From positions 248,001-312,000 of the forward strand of contig JAJAGP010000096.1 of NCBI GenBank assembly GCA_025084515.1: a stretch of 64,000 bases of DNA, written 5' to 3'. Source of the DNA: Ancistrus triradiatus (lineage: Eukaryota > Chordata > Actinopteri > Siluriformes > Loricariidae). A model generated the notes under the pieces. That model did not search any database, was not told the DNA's origin, and saw only the letters and a list, made by a program, of their open reading frames with translations. The position numbers and the translations under genes are program-made. Below, piece by piece: positions 23,735-34,570 of the stretch; the first letter of the stretch is position 1; every line of letters starts with the position of its first letter.

Positions 23735-26586
23735 GCAATCAAAAAATGCCTACAGTTCACAGCTAAGTTTAGTTTCTAAATTAAATATGGGACCCATGGA
23801 ATAACGTTTTTAGTTAGTGAATGGCAAAAACTCCCAGTTTAATAAATCAGGGTTCCATTATGTAATACAATACAATATGGGAAAAACAATTATTTCTTAT
23901 GGATGCTCAAGTGGAGCTGATGTCTAGTATGCTAGCCCACCACTGTGTCCCAAATACACTTGGCTGTGTTGGTGGGAGTTGAGACTGACCAGGAATCATT
24001 CCCTGGTGCTGTAACAGTGTCCCCTACCTAGACCTGCAATGGACTGGTGTCCCATCCTGGACATGCTTATGTTTGTGCCCTGTTTTCTTCAGGGAAGGTG
24101 AAAAAAACAAAAGTATGTTACTGATGTTCTCCAGTGTGCAAAGAGTACCAAGTCCATTCCAAAACAAATAGAGTCATCTAATAAGATCTGTTGTGTCCTG
24201 ATAAAACAATTCCAAAAACAGTGGCAGATGGGGGAAGTCAGGCTTTATCCTCCTTAACCAGGTCGACACAGAATGGCCAGACTGGTTTGAGCTGATAGAA
24301 AGGCTATGAGAGCTCACACAACCACTCGGTACAATTGGAATGAGCTGACAAGCATCTCTGACCTCACAGCACTTCAAACCTTGAGGACGATGAAGCTGAG
24401 GCTGCAGTAGGCACAGTCTCACCAAAACTAACAATAAGAATCAAATATCATTGCTTTTCATACCTGGACTGTTGGGCACGCTGTCAAAGTGACAGTTGAC
24501 CAGTATGAAGTGCTGAGCTCCAGCTAGGGGTTCGAGTCGTACCGCGATGTTAGTGATCTGATCGTAGCAGATTCGTGAATACCACTTTCTGAGCATTCCA
24601 CTGGGTTTTTGTGTATCCACCGTGATAATGTTGGGCCCGGCGACGCTCTCAGCTCGGATCTGCTCCACCTGCTCCAACAGGAAGTTCACCGTGATGATGT
24701 CGTTCTGCACACTGCCTACGGGATGAGGACCCACGTTAGAGATGCGCTCCAGGTGGTTCCTGTTTCAGACAAAACACACAGACTCATTTATGTACAGTGG
24801 TGCTTGAATGTTTGTGAACCCTTTAGAATTTTCTATATTTCTGCATAAATATGAAATGAAAAAATTCAGCAGATTTTCACACAAGTCCTGAAAGTAGATA
24901 AAGAGTTAAACAAATCAGACAAAAATATTATACTTGGTCATTTATTCATTGAGGGAAATTATTCAATATTACATATTAGTGAGTGGCAAAAGTATGTGAA
25001 CCTCTAGGATCAGCAGTTAATTTGAAGGTGAAATTAAAGTCAGGTGTTTTCAAACAATGGGATGGCAATCAGGTGTGAGTGGGCACCCTGTTTTATTTAA
25101 AGAACAGGGATCTATCGAAGTCTGCTGGTTACAAAACCATCTTTAAAGAGTTTGAACTCCACCAATCCACAGTCTGACAGATTGTGTACAAATGGAGGAA
25201 ATTCAAGACCATTGTTACCCTCCCCAGGAGTGGTCGACCAACAAAGATCACTCCAAGAGCAAGGCGTGTAATAGTTGGTGAGGTCATAAAGGACCCCAGG
25301 GTAACTTCCAAGCAACTGATGGTCTCTCTCACATTGGCTAATGTTAATGTTCATGAGTCCACCATCAGAAGAACACTGAACAACAATGGTGTGCATGGCA
25401 TTGCAAGGAGAAAGTCACTGCTCTCCATAAAGAACATTGCTGCTCGTCTGCAGTTTGCTAAAGATCATGTGGACAAGGCCGAAGGCTATTGGAAGAGTGT
25501 TTTGTGGATGGATGAGACCAAATAGAACTCTTTGGTTTAAAATAAAAACGTTATGTTTGGAGAAAGGAAAACATTGCATTCCAGCATAAGAACCTTATTC
25601 CATCTGTGAAACATGGTGGTGGTAGTATCATGGTTTGGGCCTGTTTTGCTGCATCTGGGCAGGACGGCTTGCCATCATTGATGGAACAATGAATTCTGAA
25701 TGATATCAGAGAATTCTAAAGGAAAATGTCAGGACATCTGTCCATGAATTGAATCTCAAGAGAAGGTGGGTCATGCAGCAAGACAACGCCCCTAAGCACA
25801 CAAGTCGTTCTACCAAAGAATGGTTAAAGAAGGATAAAGTTCATGTTTTGGAATGGCCAAGTCAACGTCCTGTTCTTAATCCAAGTGAAATATTGTGGAA
25901 GGACCTGAAGTGAGCAGCTAATGTGAGGAAACCCACCAACATCCCAGAGTTGCAGCTGTTCTGTACGGAGGAATGGGCTAAAATGTCTCCAAGCTTACAA
26001 CTGATACAATCCAAGCAGCTGTGGGTTAAGGACCCAACAAATCTTTGTCATATTCCTCAAACCAAACAAGTCCAATCAGATTTATTTCTATAGGGCTTAT
26101 CACAACAAGGCCATTGTTTCAAAGCACTTTACAGGCATCTAAGCCTACAGCTTCAATTGAGCAAGCCTAGGCCTAGTGGCAAGGAAAATATCCCTAACAG
26201 ACCTTGGGAGGGCCAAGACTCCTCAAAAGTGTGCCAACATACTTGGCCCAGCAACATGTTCTATGCAAGAATGAAATTACATGAACCTTTAAGTTCTAAG
26301 AATCATTTGATTAAACAGGCAGAGGCTACATAGAATACAATAAAATGTAGAATATGATAAATAAAGCTGAGAGTGCACTGATTTATGACGGCGTTTAAGG
26401 CTGGGTATTTGTTTACCTTGCTCTGCTTGAGTTGAAGTGCTCCGTGGCCTTTCCTACAACCACGTGCTGAAACGAGACGTGAACCGTAAGCCAGAGCGCG
26501 AAGACGAACACAAACCCGACCACGCACGCCGTGTCTTCTTTCAGCGTCCGCAATATATTTCTTCCCGCCTGCCTAACTTTCTCCAT
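13669..26586 (-). CDS. ermp1: Endoplasmic reticulum metallopeptidase 1, tandem copy B (15 exons)
   Basis: Complete second M28 metallopeptidase gene. Exons on the minus strand: 26586-26417, 24759-24464, 23680-23553, 22099-21994, 21822(or 21816)-21676, 21329-21237, 21083-20871, 20542-20322 (donor uncertain), 19337-19163, 18873-18677, 18037-17891, 16262-16063, 15632-15517, 15417-15272, 13854-13669. With these limits the frame is 2541 nt, 846 residues plus stop. Exon 1 is shorter than in copy A but keeps an anchor helix (VVGFVFVFALWLTVHVS). HFDS, GDDA, NGAEE, NMDAAG and YHTKYD retain the catalytic set. Exon length differences from copy A are all multiples of three. Oddities: acceptor AG lost at exons 5 and 15, donor GT lost at exon 8, and RRGT replacing LPVK at the end of exon 12. 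No internal stops, so it is probably expressed, but intron 8 splicing is doubtful and early decay into a pseudogene is possible. Confidence 0.85.
14588..14774 (+). mobile_element. tRNA-derived SINE, family 1
   Basis: The head 'tagcctagcggttaaggtac' resembles a Pol III A box and 'ggttcaaatcc' is a B box. The body reads 'ccttaacccacaattgcttg' and the tail is 'gtaagtcgctctggataagg', ending in repeated 'aaatgta'. It lies in intron 14 of ermp1 copy B. Confidence 0.88.
14912..14981. repeat. (AT)n microsatellite, about 35 units
   Basis: Pure TA dinucleotide run in intron 14 of ermp1 copy B. The long Ile-Tyr and Tyr-Ile frames across it are artefacts. Confidence 0.98.
15733..15915 (-). mobile_element. 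Decayed SINE, family 1, minus orientation
   Basis: Recognisable 'cacccttatccagagaggct' tail, 'acccacaatggcag' body and a degraded B-box region, all more diverged than the other copies. Intron 12 of ermp1 copy B. Confidence 0.6.
16577..17622 (+). mobile_element. Tc1-like element with decayed transposase, in intron 11 of ermp1 copy B
   Basis: The left end begins with 'agtggggcaaaa' and 'gtattcagtcagccactgat'; the right end is 'agtggctgactaaatacttt' in the complementary arrangement. The interior keeps transposase traces: 'atggccaagaccaaagagct' near 16887 (start codon region), a helix-turn-helix-like stretch, and 17101-17200 (VSKNPRTTRRDLMSDL). The interior is shortened and the catalytic part is missing. 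The same family as 6945-7284 and 42060-42311. Confidence 0.85.
18175..18650. repeat. Possible pogo/Tigger-like DNA transposon remnant
   Basis: The segment includes a short basic frame starting MGPKKVHYKRKLKG at 18183. It ends in 'tccttatgggaaatgtgctc' and 'ggtactcgagg', which resembles termini of pogo-type elements. Part of it (about 18363-18415) resembles 44855-44910 in brd10 intron 3. The assignment rests on memory of such termini and is tentative. Confidence 0.4.
19340..19382. repeat. (GA)n microsatellite, about 21 units
   Basis: It abuts the exon 9 acceptor of ermp1 copy B directly, so on the gene strand the intron ends in (CT)n followed by cag. It is the positional counterpart of 6433-6493 in copy A. 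Confidence 0.97.
20585..20850. repeat. Interspersed repeat with 'tttatatagcgctttttac' head
   Basis: Related to 26066-26270. Both share 'tttat(a/t)tatag(c/g)gct', 'gcaagcctagg', 'cagtggcaaggaaaa' and 'accttgggagg'. This is a dispersed non-coding repeat whose class I do not recognise. It lies in intron 7 of ermp1 copy B. Confidence 0.7.
21085..21175. repeat. (CA)n, (CATA)n and (GA)n compound microsatellite
   Basis: A CA run from about 21088 to 21124 is followed by catacatacata and then a GA run. The CA tract begins next to the exon 7 acceptor of ermp1 copy B (on the gene strand, GT-rich then gaag). Confidence 0.95.
22120..23100 (+). mobile_element. 5'-truncated L1-type LINE, ORF2 C-terminal fragment
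   Basis: Broken plus-strand reading frames encode the end of an L1 ORF2 protein. At about 22150-22380 the text reads SSSYGRPGSRLFRYFQ with FSKLYDTISAF downstream. At about 22465-22560 there is a cysteine/histidine knuckle (CDKCHGSPCHLSHLF, then CPELKGFW). Frameshifts separate the parts. Everything upstream of this (reverse transcriptase core, endonuclease) is absent. It sits in intron 3 of ermp1 copy B. Confidence 0.8.
23693..23732. repeat. (CA)n microsatellite
   Basis: About 19 CA units begin roughly 12 bases from the exon 3 acceptor of ermp1 copy B, in intron 2. Confidence 0.95.
24170..24435. repeat. Fragment of a dispersed fish DNA-transposon-like repeat
   Basis: Non-coding stretch with 'gtcgacacagaatggccaga', 'agaaaggctatgagagctca' and 'cagcacttcaaaccttgagg'. 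I associate these phrases with a common teleost repeat. No frame remains. Intron 2 region of ermp1 copy B, close to exon 2. Confidence 0.45.
24794..26000 (+). mobile_element. Tc1-like element, family 2, in intron 1 of ermp1 copy B
   Basis: The left terminus 'gtttgtgaaccctttagaat' matches both ends of 27573-29168. Transposase on the plus strand is disrupted. 25184-25525 carries the HTH and GRPTK linker through WMDETK (first Asp). About 25770 reads MQQDNAPKHTS (second Asp). About 25855-25900 gives WPSQRP.LNPSEILW (Glu). A stop follows DETK, and single-base changes break the frame near 25660. The right terminus is missing, with a piece of SINE-like sequence joined near 26010. Confidence 0.88.
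26066..26270. repeat. Interspersed repeat, second copy of the 20585-20850 type
   Basis: Shares the 'cagatttatttctatagggc' head, 'gcaagcctaggcctagtggc' and 'accttgggagggccaagact' with 20585-20850, with different indels. Confidence 0.65.
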
Positions 26587-26894
26587 AGCTGTCCTCCTGG
26601 ATCCTCAAAACATTTAGAACTGTCTTGTCTGAGGCCCCTCCTATTTTTAGGCGTGACTGGCGATAATAATGGAGGAAATTCTCGACGTATGACACTTCCT
26701 TATTGTTCCTTACTTTTCTTATTGTTACTCCCATTTATACGTCGTGAGTCGTATATAGGTATTCAACAATACTCTTTATTAGGTACACCCCTTCTTTCTC
26801 CACTCTTCCCTATAGAAGCACTTTGTAGGTCTACAATTACAGACTGTAGTCCATCTGTTTCTCATCATACTATACTTTGTTAGTCTTTGCTCTG

Positions 26895-27250
26895 TTCTTT
26901 AAGGGTCAGGATCACCACAGATCAGGTACTTTTTGGATGGTGGATCATTCTCAGTACTGCACTGACACTGTTGTGTGTGTCTGTTGTGCTAGTATGAGTG
27001 GATCAGACCTTGCAGTGCTGCGAGTTTTGAAACACTTCAGTGTCACTGCTGGACTGAAAATAGTCCACCAACCAAAAATGAAGGATTAGAGGATGACGAA
27101 CACAAACTGTGCAACAACAGTTGAGCTCCTGTCTCTGACTCTACATCTAAAAAGTGGAGCAATAAGATGAAGGTCTGTAATAAAGTGGACAGTGAGTGAA
27201 CAGTGTTTTAAAACTCCAGCAGCACTGCTGTGTCTGATCCACTCATACCC
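26895..27250. mobile_element. Palindromic MITE-like element
   Basis: The two halves are roughly inverted copies. The left half has 'tatgagtggatcagac' and 'cactgctggactgaaaatag'; the right half has 'cagcagcactgctgtgtctg' and 'atccactcatacc'. There is no coding capacity. This pattern matches a common short inverted-repeat element of teleosts. Confidence 0.65.
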
Positions 27251-27284
27251 TAAAATGAAATCTATAATGAAATGGTTTGCCAAT

Positions 27285-27460
27285 GTGGCTTGGACAGAGC
27301 CTCGAGCTTAACTTGACTTGGAATGCCAACTGAGAGCCAGGGTTTATCATTCAACATCAGTGCCAAACCTCACAATCAAGTTCCAAAAGCTAGTGGAAAG
27401 CTTTCTCAGAGGTGTAAACATTTTTGGAGTGGCAGCAGGGGAAGAAAATCCCTTTTTTTT
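27285..27460. mobile_element. Fragment related to the element at 31698-32212
   Basis: Shares 'ggaatgccaact', 'gccagggtttatcattcaac' and 'tggaaagctttctcagag' with 32050-32150, so it is a partial copy of the same non-autonomous element. Confidence 0.55.
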
Positions 27461-27572
27461 ATGAAACTTTTGGGTGTGAAGTGTATAATGAACATAAGTA
27501 ATCGTGCTTGGAAAATATTATGTTTAAAACTGTTAAAAGGAAAATAGGAAGAGGAAAACCAACAACCAGATG

Positions 27573-29168
27573 TACAGTGGAACTTGAAAGTTTGTGAACC
27601 CTTTGGAATTTTCTATATTTCTGCATAAATATGACCTAAAACATCTTTAGATTTTCATACAAGTCCTAAAAGAAGATAAAGAGAACCCAGTTAAACAAAT
27701 GAGACAAAAAAACATTATACTTGGTCATTTATTTATTGAGAAAAATGATCCAATATTGCATATTAGTGAGTGGCAAAAGTATGTGAACCTTTGCTTTCAG
27801 TATCTGGTGTGACCCCCCTGTGCAGCAATAACTGCAGCTAAATGTTTCATGTAACTGTTGATCAGTCCTGCACACCGGAATTTTAGCCCATTCCTCCGTA
27901 CAGAACAGTTTCAGCTCTGGGATGCTCTTGGGTTTGCTGACATTAACTGCTCACTTCAGGTCCTTCCACAACATTGCGATTGGATTAAGGACAGGACTTT
28001 GACTTGGCCATTCCAAAACATGAACTTTATTCTTCTTTAACCATTCTTTGGTAGAACAACTTGTGTGCTTAGGGTCGTTGTCTTGCTGCATGACTCACCT
28101 TCTCTTGAGATTCAGTTCATGGACAGATGTCCTGACATTTTCCTTTAGAATTCTCTGATATAATTCAGAATTCTTTGTTCCATCAAGTATGGCAAGCCGT
28201 CCTGCCCAGATGCAGCAAGACAGACCTAAACCATGAAACTACCACCACTTTGTTTCACAGATGGGATAAGGTTCTTGTGCTGGAATGCAGCGTTTTCCTT
28301 TCTCCAAACATAACGCTTTTCTTTTAAACCAAAAACTTCTAATTTGGTCTCATCCATCCACAAAACATTCTTCCAATAGCCTTCGGCCTTGTCCACGTGA
28401 TCTTTAGCAAACTGCAGACAAGCAGCAATGTTCTTTATGGAGAGCAGTGGCTTTCTCCTTGCAACCCTGCCATGCACACCATTGTTGTTCAGTGTTCTTC
28501 TGATGGTGGACTCATGAACATTAACATTAGCCAATGTGAGAGAGGCCTTCAGTTGCTTGGAAGTTACCCTGGGGTCCTTTGTGACCTCACCAACTATTAC
28601 ACACTTTGCTCTTGGAGTGATCTTTGTTGGTCGGCCACTCCTGGGGAGGGTAAGAATGGACTTGAATTTCCTCCATTTGTACACAATCTGTCAGACTGTG
28701 GATTGGTAGAGTCCAAACTCTTTAGAGATGGTTTTGTAACCTTTTCCAGCCTGATGAGCATCAACAACTTTTTTTCTGAGGTCCTCAGAAATCTCCTTTG
28801 TTCGTACCATGATACACTTCCACAAACATGTGCTGTGAAGAGCAGACTTTGATAGATCCCTGTTCTTTAAATAAAACAGGGTGCCCCCTCACACCTGATT
28901 GCCATCCCATTGATTGAAAACACCTGACTCTAATTTCACCTTCAAATTAACTGCTAATCCTAGAGGGTCACATACTTTTGCCACTCACTAATATGTAATA
29001 TTGGATCATTTTCCTCAATAAATAAATGACCAAGTATAATATTTTTGTCTCATTTGTGTAACTGGGTTCTACCTTTAGGACTTGTGTGAAAATCTGATGA
29101 TGTTTTAGGTCATATTTATGCAGAAATATAGAAAATTCTAAAGGGTTCACAAACTTTCAAGCAGCACT
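27573..29168 (-). mobile_element. Tc1-like element, family 2, near full length, inactive
   Basis: Both termini are present as inverted copies (cttgaaagtttgtgaaccct at 27583 and its complement near 29140), with long subterminal repeats around 'atgcagaaatatagaaaatt'. The element is about 1.6 kb. The transposase lies on the minus strand. 28684-28226 keeps the HTH, GRPTKITPR linker and WMDETKLEVFG (first Asp), then a frame change; the D and E catalytic segments follow in other frames at about 28100-27960. The N-terminal MVRTKEI-type start is near 28810. Confidence 0.9.
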
Positions 29169-29965
29169 CAAAGGAATCTTGAACAATCCACTAAACTTGA
29201 AGACCCAAAGAGTCCAGAGAATATTTTAGTAGAAAACACCATCCATATGGTTCCAAGGAATCAAAATAGAGCATGTACATGTATTGAGTGGAATGTAATA
29301 TTAAAATATTCAACAATACAGTCAGTGTTATATATGATAGGTCTCTAATGTAAATGCACTTCAATGAATGTATAATTGGTTTCTTTCACAGGGCAGAACT
29401 CATGTACCCTGTCCATTGCAAGGTATGATATCCACCTTCCAGTCTCCCCTCCCTCAGATATGGCCAATCATGCCTGCATGAAGAGCATAAATGGAGAAAC
29501 CTGGTGGTGGGCTAACAGATTGTTGCTGTGTCACCTGAGCACCTAGATGCATGTTATTACTGTGCCAAATACTGTAATAACTGCTTACTTGTGGACTCAT
29601 GGTGTACCTATGACGGTCAGATATTTTAACACAATGAGAGTACGTACAATGTAGGTATATTTAAAAACGAGTGCTTACCTTTAGAGCTAAATCTCAGTAT
29701 TATTCTACCTTCAGTATTGTTATTTTAGTTTCCTAACTCATGTTAATGTGATTACAATAATAAGGGCTTTACTGAGAGGTATTTTGAGTTTTCAGGGCTT
29801 GAGAGTCAGCAGACTGCCTTATGGGAACAGACTATGAACAGGGCTATGAAGTGTGTGAGTGCTTTACGCTTGTTACTTCAGTACAATGGCTTAAGACATG
29901 AGAACCCGTGATGGTCATAAGAACGAATTTCAAGCTCACCAGCCGAGCCACAGGTTTTTAAGTAG

Positions 29966-29971
29966 TGTAAT

Positions 29972-30037
<66 letters not shown>
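29966..30037. repeat. (GA)n microsatellite, about 36 units
   Basis: Nearly pure GA run ending in gaaagaaag, about 850 bp upstream of the mlana start codon and possibly adjacent to its untranslated first exon. Confidence 0.97.
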
Positions 30038-30040
<3 letters not shown>

Positions 30041-30881
30041 AAGACAAGACAGGACTGCTTTCACAGCTTCCATCCCAGCCTGAGAGTCTTCCTGTAATCG
30101 AATTATCCAATTCAGGTATGATTTAAAAGTAATAACAAACTGATTTAATCATGGAGTGTTGTTTTCATTAGCTAAATTGGTTTGGATAATGTTATTAGAA
30201 TGGACTATTTAATTAGCCATAACAGGTCAGACTTTAATACTGTTTATACTGTATTACTAACAGTTTTTAAGTTGGCTTGACAGACCTACCTAACTGTTCT
30301 CCTTTTTATATTATTTTAAACTCAAATGTTAAGTTTTTTTTTTACATTTTTTTAACTAGAACCACCAAACTTTGCATGAACATTTAGCCTTTACCTGAAA
30401 TGTGTAGCAATTCGGACCAATTGTCTTAAAAATCTTTGCTTCTATATATGATAAAGCTTTAACAGCTTCTCCTCATTTTGATATAGAACCACCAGATTTG
30501 CTTGCTTAGTTTATGAATTAACTAATATTAATGGTACTTTAAGTTTTCTTTTTTTTTTTCCATATAACCGATAAAAAAGACATTTAGCATTTTGAATAAA
30601 AAAAACTTCTGAGCAATATAAAGTTTAATTTTTGAATTCTAACTCTCATTTTCTCACACACGGTGAAGCTAATTGGGCAAAATCTCCCCATCGATCCTCT
30701 GAGGAATTTTTCTTAATTTCTCTATTTTCTCTTAATTTGATCCTAATTTAAAAATATTTCTTAAACAAACAACTTTTATACTTGTGAAAATATAGATTTA
30801 CAATAGTTTTACAATTTTTTTAGACAGCTCAATAAAAAATGTTGATCATCATTAACTATTTATTTCTTCCGTACAGGAACT

Positions 30882-33800
30882 ATGCCTCGTGGTGATTTCA
30901 GCGTTCACTTTGCGAACAGAGGACGTGGCTCTTTCATCCGAGCAGAGGAGTATGATTACCTTTACTTGATTCATATAGATAGCTACAGAAAATGATGTTC
31001 ACCTGCCCAGTCCATTTTAATCCCAGACATTCAGACTCATGGAAACCAGTTTAGTGGTTTCCTGCCCTAACACTAAGTTTAGTCTCACATGTTAATGTCT
31101 TGATGAGCTAAACCAGGAGGATTCCAATAAAATTATATACTTGGCCAACAGTGCCCCTAATACTCATGACAGCATTATATGAATGTTTTATTTCCTTTTC
31201 AGAGCTGCAGGGATTGCTGTGCTGGCGATCGTCCTCACGGCTCTGCTCATTCTTGGCTGTTGGTACTACCGCCGGCGCAGTGGCTACAGAATGATCAGGG
31301 TGCGTTACATTTTACTTGGATTGATGAACTACCCTAAATCTCGTTATTTTGTTTCTGGGTCATATTTTACACCTTCCTGTCCCGTTACTGAACAAGAACC
31401 CATAACTTGTTTAACTTTTAAAACTGACTAGTTATTTTGTGCATTTAAACAAAATATGAATGAATACAAAAATAGCTATAAAAGAATTTGAAACAATATT
31501 TAAAAACATATAAAATGAACTGAACTTGACAATTTACTATAAACAAGACCCTTGTCATTTCTGTAACCATCAAATGTTAAAGCATTTACATGAATTATTC
31601 AGTCGTATAAATGATAAAAAAAATTGGTAATAATAATCTGCCATTTACCCCTGCAACTGAAGGGCAAGTTGTGCATTATTTCTCTGTAGTAACTTATAAT
31701 ACACTATATGGCCAAAAGCATGTAGACACCCCTTCGAATTAGTGACCTCTGTTGATTCAACCACACTCACTCCTAAAAGGTTCCAAATTGCAAGCATACA
31801 GATACAGGATCTCTGTAGCTAGACAGTGGCATTATAAAGGGTTGTACTGAACACCTCTCAAAATGACACTTTCATAGGGTTTTCCACCTCCACCAAGACG
31901 TCCAGCCCTGCCCTTATTGCTTGGATTGTACGTTCTAAGATTGCATCAGCTGTAAGTCGCTCTCAATAAGAGCGTGTGCTAAATGCTATAAATGTACAAA
32001 GTTCAAAGGTACAAGTCCTGATCTAACTCCATCAGATACCATTGTGATTCATTTGAATGCCAACTGTGAGGCAGGGCTTACTGTCCAACGCAAGTGGCAA
32101 CATCATGTTCCAACATCTGGTAGAATGCCTTCTCAGAGGAGTGAGGGCTGTTAATACCCATGATTTTTTTATGTATGTTTTGGTGTCCTCAAACTTTTGG
32201 CTGTATAATTTACATTTACTATTTCAGTACTTTATACAATTGACTTTATATATTTATAGACTGACATATTGCAATTGTAGTAATAAGTCCTCTGTGATAG
32301 CCCATCGCCGCAGACAAACATATATTCATCAATTCACCAAACATGCTTCTGCTTTATGTACTGATAGATGGTTTATCTCCTTAGATGGTCAAAGTTAATT
32401 TTCATCAGTTTTCAGAAAGTTTTTCTTAATGTCTAAAGAATCTAAGATGGACTTTGAAATTCAGCTCTCATTTTCTCACACACAGTGGGACTAGGTGTAA
32501 AACCTCTTGCTAATCTCCCTTTCCCCTCTTTGTAGTAAAGAAAACGATGTTTACTTTATTTTAATCTTACAAACTTTAGTTTCCTCCACTTCCATCTAAC
32601 TGAGTAAAAAGCAAGCCAAACTCAGAAATTATTTCATCCCTTTGTTTTCTCTCAGACCTGATTTTTTCAGCCAAGTGGCTGGACTGTTGTGAATCTGTTA
32701 ATCACGCGCAGGGCCACGTGATTTAAAGCTGCACTTTTTATTCGTTCCAAGAATTCCACAGGCATGAGTGGGTCCTGGAGGGACGTCATGAGATCAGGAC
32801 AGTACAATGAACCAGGAGAAAATAAAATGGCCCTTAACGAATTCAGCAACAGCCAAACCATGGTAAGAAGTCTGAAGTGATTCTAATGTCTTTATACCTT
32901 TAAAATTATATATACACAGTATATGGCAGGATATTTCAAACGCAGCGTTTTAGAGACACCATGAGGATATGAAGGGAATTGCAGCTAAATGTGCAAATCA
33001 CAGCTCTATACACGAGCTCCCGTACCCTGGCTAATCCTGGTCATGCGTGCTGGTGTGTGTGTGTGTACTGGGTCTTCATTAACAAAACGCAGGCAGAGGT
33101 ACAGCCTAAATAGTTCCCCAGTCCATCACAATGCACCTTCATGCTGCAAGCCCAACCCAGGATTTGAACTCGATCACACAGGAACCACCATTTCCAGCAG
33201 CTACCACGCCATATTCAAATTTACAGAAGCCATTTCACAAATTTCTGGTTCAGTTGTCAATATTACTCAGGATTTTAATTTAATTCATAAATTGTATTTC
33301 ATTATTAAGGTCACATTACACAAAACTCCTTGCTAGCCAGCTGAAAACAGGCAGGTGGGTTCTACTTCCAGCACAAGAACGATCGTAAACACACTGCTAA
33401 AAACAATGCAGTGGCTTAAGGATAGTGATAGAATGGTGAAGTCGGTGCCCTGAACTAAATCTGATTTTTAAAAAGATATGTACCTGGACTTGGAGAGGGT
33501 TTAAAAACTGATTAAACTTAAACAGTTCTGGGGACGAATGAGCAAAGGTTCCCAAATGTAGCTGTGCAAAGCTGGTGTGCAAACAGATTGACGGCTATAC
33601 AATAATAAAAGCAAAAAGATGGCTGGAAGAAATGTTAAATGAAAGGTGTGATCACTTTTCTAACCCTGTTATTCTAGTATTATAGTTTTTCTTTACGACA
33701 TGTTCAGACCTGTTTTTTTAATCGTTGCATAAATGTTAAGGCAGAACGTGTCAACTAAAGCTGCTTAAATATATTTTAATGACTTTGAATTTAGGATATA

Positions 33801-34570
33801 AGACAAAAAAGTGGTTAATTTTTTAAACATGGTATATATCACAAATAAAATTGGTTCGGGTCTACTGCTGGACTGGAGTTCACAAGGGTGTCGGAGCTTA
33901 TAAGGTGTCACGTGACTTGCAGAAAGGATTAAGAGCTGCATCATGAGGCATGCAGTAAGACCCAAAAGCTGGAATTTGGAAGGGTGTGTGCATGTGAGGA
34001 TTACATTATTGCTGTGATTACTGGCAAACATTTTAATGAGTGCTAATGAAAAATGGTGAATAAAACTATTAGCGAGTAATGCACTGTAAAGGCTTGCAGT
34101 GTTGCATATTAGTAATTGTTTAGTAAAATATTTATCCCTGTAAACATTTACATTTACAGCATTTAGCAGACGCCTTTATCCAGAGCGACTTACAACTGGT
34201 ACAGTCTTACAATCCAAGTAACTGTGGGTTAAGGGTCTTGCTCAAGGACCCAACAGTGGCAGCTTGGCAGAGATGGGATTTGAACCCTGAACCTTCTGGT
34301 CCAGAGTCCAGACCCGCACAATTACAGCTGTGGTGAGTTAGTGGTTAAGGTACAGGGTTCAAATCCCACCTCTGCCCAGCTGCCACTGTTGGGTCCTTGG
34401 GCAAGACCCTTAACCCACAATTGCTTGGGGTGTAAAACTATCAGCTCTCGATAAGGGTGTCTGCTAAACAACTAAATGTTAACATTTCTTTCATTTTGCA
34501 GCCCCCCAACGCTCCACCTGCCTATGAGAAGATCGCCTCTGGACTCTTACCACCGCCCTACTCGCCCTAA
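30882..34570 (+). CDS. mlana: Melan-A (MART-1), melanosomal membrane protein
   Basis: Small type III membrane protein of melanosomes and early pigment organelles; in mammals it assists PMEL maturation. Coding exons: 30882-30949, 31203-31299, 32752-32862, 34502-34570, giving 114 residues plus stop (human 118). Phases join as EE/AAGIAVLAIVL, the hallmark of the family. The protein starts MPRGDFSVHF. Residues about 24-45 are the single transmembrane helix, followed by the CWYYRRRSGYR basic stop-transfer. The tail ends NAPPAYEKIASG then LPPPYSP. PPAY and PPPY are PPxY motifs, which in human MLANA recruit NEDD4-type ubiquitin ligases. The exon with the ATG begins after an acceptor (gtacag) at 30877, so an untranslated exon lies upstream. 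The third coding exon boundary (acceptor ttccaag) was chosen by phase and is less certain. Confidence 0.92.
31698..32212. mobile_element. Non-autonomous Tc1/mariner-type element with a nested SINE tail
   Basis: The left end is 'acactatatggccaaaagca' and the right end is 'tcaaacttttggctgtataa', roughly inverted termini. The interior contains non-coding sequence and, at 31910-31995, the tail of SINE family 1 (gtaagtcgctctcaataaga). It lies in an mlana intron. Confidence 0.75.
34141..34310 (-). mobile_element. SINE family 1, minus orientation
   Basis: Full-length-looking reverse copy, from 'acatttacagcatttagcag' to the B-box complement 'gggatttgaaccc'. Followed within 15 bp by a plus-oriented copy, so two SINEs sit head to head in the last mlana intron. 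Confidence 0.88.
34325..34490 (+). mobile_element. SINE family 1, plus orientation
   Basis: Has 'gtggttaaggtac', B box 'ggttcaaatcc', body 'ccttaacccacaattgcttg' and a degraded 'tctcgataagggtgtctgct' tail. It ends about 10 bp before the acceptor tract of the last mlana exon. Confidence 0.87.

Larger units (their letters stand above)
26587..30876. other. Spacer between ermp1 copy B and mlana, including the mlana upstream region
   Basis: Mostly transposon remnants, listed separately (26895-27250, 27285-27460, 27573-29168). A (GA)n run lies at 29966-30037. A sequence ending CAATTCAG with donor gtatga at about 30115 could be the untranslated first exon of mlana, because the first coding exon begins inside a spliced exon; this is inference. 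I see no other gene. Confidence 0.5.
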
